NCBI RefSeq assembly: GCF_003002825.1
Contig: NZ_PVTE01000003.1
Span: forward strand, 186,001-250,000
Direction of reading: 5' to 3'
Source: Spirosoma oryzae
GTDB lineage: Bacteria > Bacteroidota > Bacteroidia > Cytophagales > Spirosomataceae
Length of the DNA stretch: 64,000 bases
The notes under the pieces were generated by a model, which was not told the DNA's origin, did not search any database, and saw only the letters and a list, made by a program, of their open reading frames with translations. Shown here piece after piece: positions 9,140 to 18,910 of this stretch; within the stretch, counting starts at the first letter, position 1; every line of letters starts with the position of its first letter. The translations under genes were made by a program, and so were the position numbers.

Positions 9140-12100
9140 TTACTGGGCATTCCCCGCCAGGTAGTTGATGTAGAGAACGGATTGGTTGTACTGGTTGAGC
9201 AGGTCGAGGTAGTTGAGTCGGATGGTGAGCGCCTGCTGGATAGCCAGCGAGAACTCCACGTAACCGATGTCGCCACTGCTAAACGACCGGCGTGCATTGG
9301 TCTGAATCAGTTGCGCCTGACTCAGCCCGGTCTGCTCGTAATAGGTCAGCGCATCGCGGTACTGCCGAAACTGTTCGACCGCCTGTATCACCTGCTGACG
9401 AAGGGCGAACTGCTGCGACTGCAACTGTTTCTGCGCCAGATCCTCCCCCACCCGCGCCGACTCGATCCGGGCTTTACTGGCCCCCGACAGCAGCGGTAGG
9501 GTAAGCCCGAGTTGCCCACCCCAGAATCGGTAGCCGGGGCCGAAATACAACTCCTGCCCGCCAATCAGCTGGTTGCCGATCAGGGTTTGGGAGAATACGC
9601 CAACCAGAAAATCGGGTTTGCGCCGGGCCTCTTCAACCGATCGGGTCTGCCGGGCCACGCGGGTTTGTTCGTCGAGCTGGCGCAGCAGTGGGTTCTGCGC
9701 GATGGACACGCTGTCAGTCGGGATGAGCAACGGCAATTTGGGCAGGGCCTGCTCGGTAACATCGACGGGATCGGGCCGGTACAGCAGCGTTTGGAGTCGG
9801 CTCCGCGTAGCCGTAGCCGTGGCTTCGTTCTGCGCCAGCCGAACCCGCTGATCGGCCAGTTGACTTTCGGCCGTCGCTTTTTCCAGACTGCCCGTCTCCC
9901 CCGTTTTGAACCGCAGCGTTGCCGCTCTGACAAAATCCGTCAGCACCGTATCCTGCGCCCGGAACAGCCGCGACTTCTGGTGCAGATACACCAGCTCGTA
10001 ATAATTCGATTTGACCTGATACACCACGTCGTTGCGCGTGACGAGCGTTTCGGCCTGCCGTACGGCCACCGTCCGGTCGTTCAGATCCGCCAGCCGACGC
10101 ATCAGGGTGGGGTTCGGAATGACCTGCGTCACCGTCAGGTTGTTGTCGAACCGGCGGCTATTGTATTGCCCCAGCTGTGCCACAACCGACAAGCGTCCGG
10201 CGTCGTAGGCCGTTCGGCGGAGGGCCTGCTGCTGACTTACATTTAGTCCGGACAGCTGTATCTGCGCGTTCTGACTCGTCGCCAGTTGCAGTGCCTGATC
10301 GACGGTCACGGTTGGCAGCGGCTGCGCCTGACTGAGCAACGTACTCAGCAGCACCAGCCCGGCAATCGTCGCCAGCGTCGATGCCGGTTTCACGGTCGTT
10401 TGTCCTTTCTGGCTGGCTTCCCGGTCTACAGCCCCTTTTTCCAGCAGTGCGTACAACACTGGCAGAATGAGCAGTGTCAGCAAGGTTGCCGTGAGTAGCC
10501 CACCGATCACGACGGTCGCCAACGGCTTCTGCACCTCCGCTCCCGCCGAGTTCGACACGGCCATCGGGATAAAGCCGAACGACGCCACCAGGGCGGTCAT
10601 GACGACGGGCCGCAACCGGATTTCAGCGCCCTGCCGGATAATCTCGACCATATCGGTCAGGCCTTCTTCGTGCCGGAGTCGGTTGAACTCAGCAATGAGC
10701 ACGATACCGTTCAAAACCGCCACGCCGAAGAGGGCAATGAAGCCGACACCGGCCGAAATACTGAACGGCATTCCGCGTAGTAGCAGGGCGAACACCCCGC
10801 CGATAGCGGCCATCGGTATCGCCATGAAGATCAGCAGGCTTTGCCGCACCGATCGGAACGTAAAAAACAGCAACGTAAAAATCAGGGCCAGCGCAATCGG
10901 CACCGCGATACCCAACCGCTTTTTGGCGTCGACCAGGTTCTGAAACTGACCGCCATACGTGACGTAATAACCCGCCGGAAACTTGATCTGCTGACCGACC
11001 TGCTGCTGTAGTTCGGCGACGATGCTTTCCACGTCACGGCCACGTACGTTGAAGCCCAGCGTAATGCGCCGGTGCGTATCGTCGCGCTGAATCTGGTTGG
11101 GGGCCTGCTCCATCCGGACCTGCGCGATCTGCGAGAGGGGTATCTGCTGGCCGGTACGGCCCATTGCCGTGGGTATGCCGATGTACAGATTCTGCACATC
11201 CTCAATGTCGGCGCGTTTGTTTTCCGCCAGCCGCACCACCAGATCGTAACGCTTTTCACCTTCGAATACCAAGCCCGCCGATTGCCCCGCGAAAGCCGTG
11301 TTGATCGTCCGGTTAACGTCCGACACGTTCAGTCCGTAGCGGGCCAGTTGCGCCCGGTCGAGCCGAACGATGATCTGTGGTTGCCCGACAACCTGTTCTA
11401 CGTACAGGTCCTTTGCCCCGTCGATACGCCGGACGATACCGCCAACCTTGTTGGCCAGTTGCTCCAGCGTCGCGAGGTCTTCTCCGTAAATTTTCAGCGC
11501 CACATCCTGCCGCGCACCGGTCATCAGCTCGTTGAATCGCATCTGCACCGGCTGCTGAAAACCGAATGTGACGCCCGGAATTACGGACAGTGCTTCGGCC
11601 ATTTTCCCCGCCAGTTCGTCGCGGGTAGTCGCCGACGTCCACTGATCTTTTGGTTTGAGAATCACCATCTCGTCGGCCGCTTCGATGGGCATGGGGTCGG
11701 TCGGGATCTCCCCCGACCCGATCTTCGCCACCACCTGCTCGACCTCCGGAAACTGCTTCAGCAGAATCTGTTGCGCCTTGGTCGTCGCGTCAACGGTTTC
11801 GGACAGCGAACTACCGGTCAGCGTACGCGTATCGACGGCAAAATCGCCCTCGTCAAGTTGCGGTATGAATTCGCCCCCCATCCGGCTGAACAGAAAGCCG
11901 GCCACGATCAGCAGCCCAACGGCACTACCCAGCACGATGGCTTTGTGGCGCAGGGCCCACAGCAATACAGGCTCGTACGCCTGCTGAATGCGGGCAATGA
12001 GCCGACTGGAGAACGTTTCCTTGTGAACGACTTTCTTGCTCAGCAGCAGCGCCGACACCATGGGTACGTACGTCAGCGACAGGATAAACGCGCCCAGAAT

Positions 12101-13549
12101 GGCAAACGCTACCGTCAGTGCCATGGGCCGGAACATCTTGCCCTCGATACCCGACAGAGCCAGGATCGGCAGATATACGATCAGGATGATAATCTCGCCG
12201 AAAGCCGCCGACGAGCGAATCCGACTGGCGGCACCGAATACTTCATCGTCCATCTCTTTCTGGGAGAGCGTCTGGTCTTTGTTGCGCAGCACGATATGGT
12301 GCAAGGTTGCCTCGACAATGATCACCGCACCGTCGACAATCAGACCGAAGTCGATGGCTCCCAGACTCATCAGGTTACCCGACACGCCGAACAGGTTCAT
12401 CATACCCAGCGCGAACAGCAGCGCCAGCGGAATCACCGACGCGACCACCACACCGGCCCGCCAGTTGCCGAGCAGGAGAACCAGCACAAAAATAACGATG
12501 AGGGCCCCTTCCAGCAGGTTGCGTTCAACGGTTCCGATCGCACTATCGACCATCTTCGTCCGGTCCAGGAAGGGGATGATCCGAACCCCTTCCGGCAGCG
12601 TTTGCTGAATCTCGGCAATCTTGGTTTTCACCCGTTTGATCACTTCCGATGAGTTGCCGCCTTTAATCATCATCACGACGGCCCCGACGGTTTCGCCCTG
12701 TCCGTTCCGGGTTACGGCACCGTACCGCACTGCGGAACCGATGCGCACCTGGGCCACGTCACGAACGCGTATGGGCAAATTCTGGTCGTTGAGTTGCACG
12801 ACGATGTTGGCAATGTCGTCGGGAGAGCCGATTAGCCCGTCGGTGCGGATGAAATAAGCGTTCGGCTTCTTGTCGATGTACGCGCCACCCGTGTTCTGGT
12901 TGTTCTGTTGCAGCGCCGTGAACAGGTCCGTAATGGTCAGCCCCATACTCCGCAGCCGGTCGGGGTCGACGGCGATTTCGTACTGTTTGAGCAAGCCCCC
13001 GAACCCGCTGACGTCGGCCACGCCGGGCGTTCCGAGCAGCCCCCGCCGGATTACCCAATCCTGTATCGACCGCAGTTCGGTGAGCGAGTATTTGTGTTCG
13101 TATCCTTTGGCGGGCGATACGGTGTACTGAAAAATCTCCCCGAGCCCCGTCGTTACGGGGGCCATCGTGGGTGTACCGATCCCCGCCGGTATCTGCGTCG
13201 TCACAGTTTGCAGGCGCTCAGCAATCTGTTGCCGTGCCCAGTATACGTCGGTAGCGTCGGAGAAAACGACGGTAACGATCGACAGGCCGAAACGGGAAAA
13301 CGAGCGGAGTTCGATCAGGCCGGGAATGTTCGACATACCCACTTCGATCGGGAACGTAACGAGCCGCTCGATGTCTTCAGCCGCCAGCGATGGGCTACTG
13401 GTAATGACCTGCACCTGGTTGTTGGTGATGTCGGGGACGGCATCGATCGGCAACTGTGTCGCCGACCAGCTTCCCCAGCCGATCAACGCCAGCGTCAGCA
13501 AGCCAATGATCAGTTTGTTCTGTATGGAAAATCGGATGATTGCGTTCAT
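9140..13549 (-). CDS. CzcA-type heavy-metal RND pump fused to TolC-like channel
   Basis: At 1469 residues it is about 400 longer than ordinary CzcA/CusA. Residues 1 to about 1040 are a complete RND permease. Transmembrane segment 4 carries DFGLIVDGAVIIVE with D400, D406 and E413, matching the CzcA proton-relay residues D402, D408 and E415, so a divalent-cation subtype is more likely than Cu/Ag. A hydrophobic stretch about 1055-1073 (LATIAGLVLLSTLLSQAQ) looks like a signal peptide. Residues about 1080-1469 are an outer-membrane efflux protein (VDQALQLATSQNAQIQLS, later SSGDIGYVEFSLAIQQALT). The adaptor gene follows 24 bases downstream. Similar fusions are known in Bacteroidota. The exact metal cannot be told. 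Confidence 0.9.
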   Translation of the reverse strand: MNAIIRFSIQNKLIIGLLTLALIGWGSWSATQLPIDAVPDITNNQVQVITSSPSLAAEDIERLVTFPIEVGMSNIPGLIELRSFSRFGLSIVTVVFSDATDVYWARQQIAERLQTVTTQIPAGIGTPTMAPVTTGLGEIFQYTVSPAKGYEHKYSLTELRSIQDWVIRRGLLGTPGVADVSGFGGLLKQYEIAVDPDRLRSMGLTITDLFTALQQNNQNTGGAYIDKKPNAYFIRTDGLIGSPDDIANIVVQLNDQNLPIRVRDVAQVRIGSAVRYGAVTRNGQGETVGAVVMMIKGGNSSEVIKRVKTKIAEIQQTLPEGVRIIPFLDRTKMVDSAIGTVERNLLEGALIVIFVLVLLLGNWRAGVVVASVIPLALLFALGMMNLFGVSGNLMSLGAIDFGLIVDGAVIIVEATLHHIVLRNKDQTLSQKEMDDEVFGAASRIRSSAAFGEIIILIVYLPILALSGIEGKMFRPMALTVAFAILGAFILSLTYVPMVSALLLSKKVVHKETFSSRLIARIQQAYEPVLLWALRHKAIVLGSAVGLLIVAGFLFSRMGGEFIPQLDEGDFAVDTRTLTGSSLSETVDATTKAQQILLKQFPEVEQVVAKIGSGEIPTDPMPIEAADEMVILKPKDQWTSATTRDELAGKMAEALSVIPGVTFGFQQPVQMRFNELMTGARQDVALKIYGEDLATLEQLANKVGGIVRRIDGAKDLYVEQVVGQPQIIVRLDRAQLARYGLNVSDVNRTINTAFAGQSAGLVFEGEKRYDLVVRLAENKRADIEDVQNLYIGIPTAMGRTGQQIPLSQIAQVRMEQAPNQIQRDDTHRRITLGFNVRGRDVESIVAELQQQVGQQIKFPAGYYVTYGGQFQNLVDAKKRLGIAVPIALALIFTLLFFTFRSVRQSLLIFMAIPMAAIGGVFALLLRGMPFSISAGVGFIALFGVAVLNGIVLIAEFNRLRHEEGLTDMVEIIRQGAEIRLRPVVMTALVASFGFIPMAVSNSAGAEVQKPLATVVIGGLLTATLLTLLILPVLYALLEKGAVDREASQKGQTTVKPASTLATIAGLVLLSTLLSQAQPLPTVTVDQALQLATSQNAQIQLSGLNVSQQQALRRTAYDAGRLSVVAQLGQYNSRRFDNNLTVTQVIPNPTLMRRLADLNDRTVAVRQAETLVTRNDVVYQVKSNYYELVYLHQKSRLFRAQDTVLTDFVRAATLRFKTGETGSLEKATAESQLADQRVRLAQNEATATATRSRLQTLLYRPDPVDVTEQALPKLPLLIPTDSVSIAQNPLLRQLDEQTRVARQTRSVEEARRKPDFLVGVFSQTLIGNQLIGGQELYFGPGYRFWGGQLGLTLPLLSGASKARIESARVGEDLAQKQLQSQQFALRQQVIQAVEQFRQYRDALTYYEQTGLSQAQLIQTNARRSFSSGDIGYVEFSLAIQQALTIRLNYLDLLNQYNQSVLYINYLAGNAQ

Positions 13550-13550
13550 T

Positions 13551-13990
13551 GGACGGTATACGGTTTTACGGTATTCGGTATTTGGTTTCCGTTTTACCGC
13601 TTACGGAAGCTGCTTACGGTACTGTATAGAGCAGTATGCTACTCGGAAAAGCATACGGTCTGCCTATACGAGTCATCACACCACGAAATGGCACACGTAG
13701 ACGGTGCAACCGAGGGGAAATCAGTAGAAAGAGCAAGCCACATGTGTAGCTTGAGCGGCTGTGCTTATGGACTTAGTTACGCGAGGAACTCCAGGGTCTA
13801 CGTCTTCACCACGCTATTGAGGAAGACCTCGGGCGGTAGTGTTTACAACTCGGTTACGCAACGGGACATTGTCTGAAAACTACGTTCAGAAGCTGTGTCG
13901 GGAGTTTAGTCCAAGGTCCGTGAAGACACAGACCCTGGACTCCACCGTAAACTGAATACCGAAAGCTGTAAACTAAGTACCGTAAACCGC
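13551..13990. repeat. Intergenic inverted repeat, families A and B
   Basis: The gap between the pump gene and the His-rich gene holds ACGG/TTTACGG-type repeats (family A) at 13551-13616. The same family lies in inverse orientation at 13943-13990. Nested inside are CTCCAGGGTCTACGTCTTCAC-like sequence near 13789-13809 and its near complement GTGAAGACACAGACCCTGG near 13920-13938 (family B). The whole gap could fold into a long hairpin. No gene is visible in it. Confidence 0.55.
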
Positions 13991-13993
13991 CCC

Positions 13994-14380
13994 CTACCGT
14001 CGGGGCGGGTTGATCAGCGAGAAGACGCCCAGAAACGAGTACAGGTTGGCATAGCCAAAGCAGGTTTTCTGCGGCAATCGGATGAAGGAAGAAAGCGGAA
14101 CGTCGATCAGACGCAGAAAAGTTGGCGCGAACGCGACGATCGAATGGCCGGCGACCGGCAGATTGTGATGGCAATGATTGGGATGCTTCTGGTGCTCGGA
14201 ATCAGGTCCGTAGTGCATGCCCAGAAAGTCCAGAAACCCCAGACTGGGTTGTTCGATCCGGTGGTGCCCATAATGCTGTATCAGCTCGACCATCCGGGCC
14301 GACTGATCGAGGCCGAAGCCGGGAATCAGACTGTTTCCCAGGATCAGGCCAACCAGTAAATAGGCAACAACAGCTTTCAT
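13994..14380 (-). CDS. Small His-rich protein upstream of CzcA-TolC
   Basis: From the ATG at 14380 this is 128 residues. A TTG at 14443 would add a charged 21-residue lead. The first 25 residues (MKAVVAYLLVGLILGNSLIP) are a signal or anchor segment. The middle is strikingly His-rich: HYGHH, then GMHYGPDSEHQKHPNHCHH about residues 59-77. A second hydrophobic stretch with FAPTF and VPLSSF follows. It precedes the CzcA-TolC fusion by 444 bases on the same strand. Periplasmic metal binding or sensing for the pump is a reasonable inference. No named family is recognised. Confidence 0.65.
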   Translation of the reverse strand: MKAVVAYLLVGLILGNSLIPGFGLDQSARMVELIQHYGHHRIEQPSLGFLDFLGMHYGPDSEHQKHPNHCHHNLPVAGHSIVAFAPTFLRLIDVPLSSFIRLPQKTCFGYANLYSFLGVFSLINPPRR

Positions 14381-14480
14381 CAGGTTCAACCGGTCGAACG
14401 ACCTGCCGAAAGTACAACGGAAACCGGTGGTTTGTTCCGACAAAAGGGAATTTAGAACCAGTCCGGGTTACGGGTTACAG

Positions 14481-14640
14481 TTCACGGTATTCGGTTTACA
14501 GGTTTCGGTGGGTCGGCAGTTCGATGGCCACTAGTACGCTCACCACAAAACCGCCCGCCGTATCGCTACAGCGGGCGGCACGACAATCCGCCAGACAGAC
14601 CACCGTAAACCAAATACCGAATACTGTAAACCGAATACCT
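14481..14640. repeat. Family A inverted repeat between operons
   Basis: CACGGTATTCGGTTTACAGG near 14483-14502 is matched in inverse orientation by CCGTAAACCAAATACCGAAT and CTGTAAACCGAATACC at 14603-14638. The right arm reaches the stop of the sugar dehydrogenase gene. The centre holds no gene. Confidence 0.55.
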
Positions 14641-17491
14641 ACCTATCCATAAACCGGATACTACTGACCGACATCAGCGGCTGCATGGCTTTGGCTTTGT
14701 CGTTTTTGAAGACAAAATACAGGTCGTGCACCCCATTGGTTGCTTTAACCGGCAATACGACGGGCGGAGCCGCAAACCGGTTACGGGGTGCTGGCGGGGC
14801 CGCTTTGGTTGTTGCCTGCGTGGATACGCCGGTCGTTGAGTTGGGGGCAGCTGTGCCGGGAGTCGCTTTATTACCTGATTCCATTTCGGCCATCAGCTTC
14901 GTCATGTCGACTTCGGGAGCGATCTCCAGCACTTTCTCGGCGACAATCGGGCCGGTTGGCGAGTCAAGGTGCAGCTCAATCGTACCACCGGCACTACCCT
15001 CCCGCCGTTGCGCCTGCGCGCCCAGACTTACCTGTTTGATACCCGTCAGGTCGATCTTCTTGAAACCCAGGTAGCCATTGTCGTACGGAACAGCGGTAAA
15101 ATCTTTCCGCATGATCTGGGTTTTCATCTCGACGTTTTTGGTCAGCGGTGCATCCGACGGTTTCACGTCCGGGCTACGCAGCACGATCAGCTCTTCACCC
15201 GTCTGCATCGGAACGGCTTTTCCACCCCGGTCGGTATAGGCCGCGCGAATCAGTACCGAACCCCGTCCGTTGTCGCCTTCGGGTAGGCTGACGGTGTACG
15301 TTCCCTTGGCGGGCAACGTACTAAACGGTTTGTCGGTGATGTGCAGAATGTAGCGGACAATCGTGCTGGCGTCGGCGGTCGACATGGCCGGGTGGCCCGG
15401 CATCGCGACCTCGCCCCAGACGCCCACGCCCCCGGCCTGAATCTTTTTCACCAGCTTCATCGCAGCCGACTCGTCACCTTTGTACTTGGCCGCGATGTCG
15501 GTGAACATCGGACCAACCGACTTCGTATTGACCTGGTGACACACCTTGCAATCGCTCTGATTGATCAGCGCCTGCGCCACGGCGTATTGCGTACTGGCGT
15601 CGACACTACGGTGCCCCTGCTTGATTTCGGCGTAGTCGAACCCTTCCGACGCGTAGTCGATGCTCATCGCTACCCGCGCCGGGGTGATCTTGCCGTTCGA
15701 CAAGCTGCCATCTTCCTTGTCATCGACGGATACCGCGTAGTGAATCGGCTGGTCGGGGAAGAAGAACGAGCGGTTGTTTGTCAGGTTAAGGGCTACCGCA
15801 GGTGCTTCGTTGCCGGCGATGATCTTCACCGACTGACTGTTGGCGGCCCCTTTCGCATCTTTCACCGTCAACGTAGCCGTATACACGCCCGGCTTCGCGA
15901 ACGTCACCGACGGGCTGGCGGTGGTGAACGTACGGGGAGCCGCACCAGCACCCGTTACTTTCCACTGATAGGTCAGTGCATCGCCGTCGTAATCTTTGGT
16001 GCCGTCGGCCAGCAGATTCAGCGTCAGCGGTACGGCCCCACCGGGTTTACTGGTCGATGCCATGACCACCGGCCGCCGGTTGCCGCCATTGTATTCGATG
16101 CGGATCAGCCGGGCGTTGTCGCTTTTGCGGAACCAGTTGCTGCCGTATTCAAGCACGTACATATCGCCCGACGGCCCGAATTTCATATCGATTGGCTCGA
16201 CAGGATGGTAGTTCGGCGTTACCCGCTCCATCGACTTGTAATTCCCCTGCTCATCCATGGTGATGGCCATAATCCAGCCCCGCGAGAAGTCGGTTACGAG
16301 CCATTTATTCTCGTAGTACGCTGGCCACGGGCGGGCCGCACCTTTAAAGTCCGACTGATGATAAACCGGCCCACCCGTCGCGCTGCGTGCCCCGGTACCG
16401 ACCAGCGGAAACTCCTCCGAGACAGCATACGGATAGTATACGAACGACGGGGCTACGGGCGGCAGTTCTTTTAATCCCGTATTGTTAGGCGACTCATTGA
16501 CCAGGTGCTTCGGGTCTTTTTTCGCCAGTGGCTTATTCGTCGCGTAATCGAAGACGGGAAACGCCTGATCGTTACCGACAAACCAGGGCCAGCCAAAATT
16601 ACCCGGCTTCCGGGCCTGATTCAGCTCATCGTAGCCGCGCGGGCCGATCTCCGAATCCGTCGTCGCGTCAGGACCGACTTCACCCCAGTAGACGTAGCCC
16701 GTTTTGCTGTCGACGGAAATACGCCAGGGATTGCGGTGGCCCATGCTATAGATTTCGGGACGGGTTTTGTCAGTCCCTTTCGGAAACAGGTTCCCGGCGG
16801 GAATGGTGTAGGTCCCGTCGGTTTCAGGGTGAATGCGCAGAATTTTACCGCGCAGGTCGGCCGTATTACCCGCGTGCCCCTGATCGTCCCAACTACTGCG
16901 GCCGGGCCGCTCGTCGGTTTGGGCCGCCTGCTGGTTTCCCGTGTTGTTGCCTACGGTCAGATACAGATTCCCCGACCGATCCCAGGTCATCCCCCCGCCC
17001 GTGTGGCAGCAGACTTCCCGCTGTGTCGGCACGTCGAGCATTACTTTCTCCGACCCGTCGACCAGCTTATTATCCTTCACCACCCAGCGCGTCAGCCTAT
17101 GCTTCTTCTCCGTCGGATGTGCGTAGTAGAGGTAGATAAACTGATTTTTGGCGAAGTTCGGATCGAGCGTCATGCCCATCAGCCCTTCTTCTGCTTCACT
17201 AACTTTTCCCTCCGCTGAGGTGTATTTCGTGTTGACCGGGATCGTGGCGATCAGGTCGACGGTTTTAGTGGCGGCATCGTATTTCTTGAGCGCGCCTTTT
17301 CGTTCGATGATAAAGGCCGACCCATCGGGCAACACCTCAAACGTCATCGGTTCGTCAAGGTCTTCGGCCACCGTCACGGGTGTAAACCGGCTATCGTCGG
17401 GCTTCTGATTTGCCGGTCCATCCTGCGCCACAAACGACGCCAGACCAACCACTAAGGCCAGACCGAGGGGGTGGAGTAGGGTATGTTTCAT
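14639..17491 (-). CDS. Secreted PQQ sugar dehydrogenase with PKD and cytochrome c domains
   Basis: A 950-residue exported protein (signal peptide in the first 20 residues). Residues about 35-470 form a glucose/sorbosone dehydrogenase beta-propeller, with blocks EEGLMGMTLDPNF, CCHTGGGMTWDRSGNLYLTV and YSMGHRNPWRIS. About 475-570 is a PKD-like Ig domain (YDGDALTYQWKVTG). A class I cytochrome c follows with CKVCH at 648-652 and likely axial Met in VAMPGHPAM. About 750-950 resembles a CBM6-like carbohydrate-binding module ending in a beta-strand domain. It would oxidise sugars or glycosides in the periplasm and pass electrons to its own heme. It lies upstream of nothing else on its strand except the pump operon. 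Substrate is unknown. Confidence 0.85.
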   Translation of the reverse strand: MKHTLLHPLGLALVVGLASFVAQDGPANQKPDDSRFTPVTVAEDLDEPMTFEVLPDGSAFIIERKGALKKYDAATKTVDLIATIPVNTKYTSAEGKVSEAEEGLMGMTLDPNFAKNQFIYLYYAHPTEKKHRLTRWVVKDNKLVDGSEKVMLDVPTQREVCCHTGGGMTWDRSGNLYLTVGNNTGNQQAAQTDERPGRSSWDDQGHAGNTADLRGKILRIHPETDGTYTIPAGNLFPKGTDKTRPEIYSMGHRNPWRISVDSKTGYVYWGEVGPDATTDSEIGPRGYDELNQARKPGNFGWPWFVGNDQAFPVFDYATNKPLAKKDPKHLVNESPNNTGLKELPPVAPSFVYYPYAVSEEFPLVGTGARSATGGPVYHQSDFKGAARPWPAYYENKWLVTDFSRGWIMAITMDEQGNYKSMERVTPNYHPVEPIDMKFGPSGDMYVLEYGSNWFRKSDNARLIRIEYNGGNRRPVVMASTSKPGGAVPLTLNLLADGTKDYDGDALTYQWKVTGAGAAPRTFTTASPSVTFAKPGVYTATLTVKDAKGAANSQSVKIIAGNEAPAVALNLTNNRSFFFPDQPIHYAVSVDDKEDGSLSNGKITPARVAMSIDYASEGFDYAEIKQGHRSVDASTQYAVAQALINQSDCKVCHQVNTKSVGPMFTDIAAKYKGDESAAMKLVKKIQAGGVGVWGEVAMPGHPAMSTADASTIVRYILHITDKPFSTLPAKGTYTVSLPEGDNGRGSVLIRAAYTDRGGKAVPMQTGEELIVLRSPDVKPSDAPLTKNVEMKTQIMRKDFTAVPYDNGYLGFKKIDLTGIKQVSLGAQAQRREGSAGGTIELHLDSPTGPIVAEKVLEIAPEVDMTKLMAEMESGNKATPGTAAPNSTTGVSTQATTKAAPPAPRNRFAAPPVVLPVKATNGVHDLYFVFKNDKAKAMQPLMSVSSIRFMDR

Positions 17492-17496
17492 AAAGT

Positions 17497-17737
17497 TTTC
17501 CGTTTACGGTTTTCAGTATTCGGTTTACGGTGGCCTGCGTATGACGGACTGCACCACGATGGCCACCGTGCGATAGACTAGCGCTAGGCCTGTGTCTTCA
17601 CAGACCTCATATGCGTCAGCTATAGACGGCCTGTCGGGCGTAATGTCTGTGTCTTCACAGACATTGGTGAGGACGCAGACCTTGGTGCAGTAGGGACCGC
17701 ACTACGATAGCCACTGTAAACTGGATACCGAAAACCG
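17497..17737. repeat. Family A inverted repeat enclosing two family B hairpins
   Basis: The gap between the isomerase and dehydrogenase genes begins with CGTTTACGGTTTTCAGTATT and CGGTTTACGG (17500-17530) and ends with the inverse CTGTAAACTGGATACCGAAA (17713-17732). Inside are two perfect or near-perfect hairpins: GCCTGTGTCTTCACAGACC at 17588-17606 and AATGTCTGTG-TCTT-CACAGACATT at 17642-17665 (10-bp stem, 4-base loop). No gene is present. Confidence 0.65.
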
Positions 17738-17740
17738 ATC

Positions 17741-18748
17741 TTATGCCTGAATCTTCTTGAGGTTGTCGAAGCTGGTGCGGACGTCGGCGATGCCGTTGGG
17801 GGCCATGTCCTGCTCTACGAAGAAATACTTCATGCCCGCGATGTTGGCCGCAGCAAAAATGCGTTTGAAATCAACGACGCCATTGCCCACTTCGGTAATC
17901 GTCTGCCGGTCGGCTTTGATGTCTTTGACGTGGAAAAGCGGGAACCGACCGGGGTGCTCTTTGAACAGCGCGACGGGGTCTTTACCGGCTTTGGTCGCCC
18001 AGGCCAGGTCCAGCTCCATCTTCACCAGTACCTTGTCGGTCTGCGACAGAATCAGTTCGTAGGGTGTCTTGCCGCCCGCATCAGCAACGGGGTCGAACTC
18101 GGTCGCGTGGTTGTGGTAGGCAAACTGAATCCCGGCTTTCTTACAGGCTTCCCCTGTCTTCCGGAATACCTCGATCGACTTGTCGATCTCTTCCTTGGTG
18201 CCAACGGGTGTACTGGCGCAAACCAGGTAGGTCAGTCCGCCCTCAGCCGCCTGATCGACCAGTTGCTGGTAGTTGTCGCGCAGGCTGAGCATGGGCGGCA
18301 TCTTCGAGAAGTCCATGCGCGGACGAGCTGGAGCCGCTGCTCCGGGTGTCGCTGCACCGGAAGCTGGCGCACCGGCCGACGGTTGTGCCGCCTGAGGTCT
18401 GGGACCATCCGGTCGGGGACGAAACGGCGCGCCCATCGCGTGGTGTGCCCGCCAGTGCATGCCCAGGCTTTCGACCAGTGCCTTGAACTCTTTCGCGGAG
18501 TAGCCGTAGTAGCCCCCGCGCAGGCTGAACGCCGACTCGATTTCCTTGTACCCTACTTTGGCGACCTGTTCGAGCGTCCCTTTCGGATCGTCGTTCATGG
18601 GTCCGAAGAGGGTAAACAGCTGGATACCCACCGGACGCGCGGCCTGTGGGGCACTTAACCAATCGGTGGCTTCGGTCAGGCGGGGCAGCATCAGCCCGCC
18701 GAGGGCGAGGGTGCCGGAAGTACGTAGAAAGTCTCTGCGCGTGGTCAT
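17741..18748 (-). CDS. Tat-exported sugar phosphate isomerase/epimerase-like TIM barrel
   Basis: A 335-residue protein from the ATG at 18748 (frame opens at TTG 18826). The N-terminus MTTRRDFLRTSGTLALGGLM is a twin-arginine signal. The body is an AP-endonuclease-2/xylose-isomerase-like TIM barrel: GIQLFTLFG, KVGYKEIESAF, GIQFAYHNHATEF (metal-binding His region), VKMELDLAWATKAG and FPLFHVKDIK. The segment about residues 110-140 is a low-complexity Pro/Ala/Gly insertion absent from the core fold. Secreted members of this family often sit near PQQ-type sugar dehydrogenases and may act on oxidised sugars. This one is directly upstream of such a gene on the same strand. The substrate is not known. 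Confidence 0.82.
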   Translation of the reverse strand: MTTRRDFLRTSGTLALGGLMLPRLTEATDWLSAPQAARPVGIQLFTLFGPMNDDPKGTLEQVAKVGYKEIESAFSLRGGYYGYSAKEFKALVESLGMHWRAHHAMGAPFRPRPDGPRPQAAQPSAGAPASGAATPGAAAPARPRMDFSKMPPMLSLRDNYQQLVDQAAEGGLTYLVCASTPVGTKEEIDKSIEVFRKTGEACKKAGIQFAYHNHATEFDPVADAGGKTPYELILSQTDKVLVKMELDLAWATKAGKDPVALFKEHPGRFPLFHVKDIKADRQTITEVGNGVVDFKRIFAAANIAGMKYFFVEQDMAPNGIADVRTSFDNLKKIQA

Positions 18749-18910
18749 GCGGGGTTGGGTAAACGGTTTACGGTTTTCAGCAAAACGATTCGATCGGGTG
18801 CGGTGAAGCGAAAAGCACGGCACCAAAATTGTCCTTTTTACTGAATATATCGGATTAAACCCGACCGTTCACCCGTTTTTACCGACCGAATCCCTCCCTG
18901 AGTCGACCAG

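Noticed and set aside
11072-12652. 526-codon plus-strand ORF opposite the CzcA-TolC gene
   Set aside because: It is an antisense shadow of a well-supported RND gene and has no domain features, only Arg/His/Gln-rich sequence.
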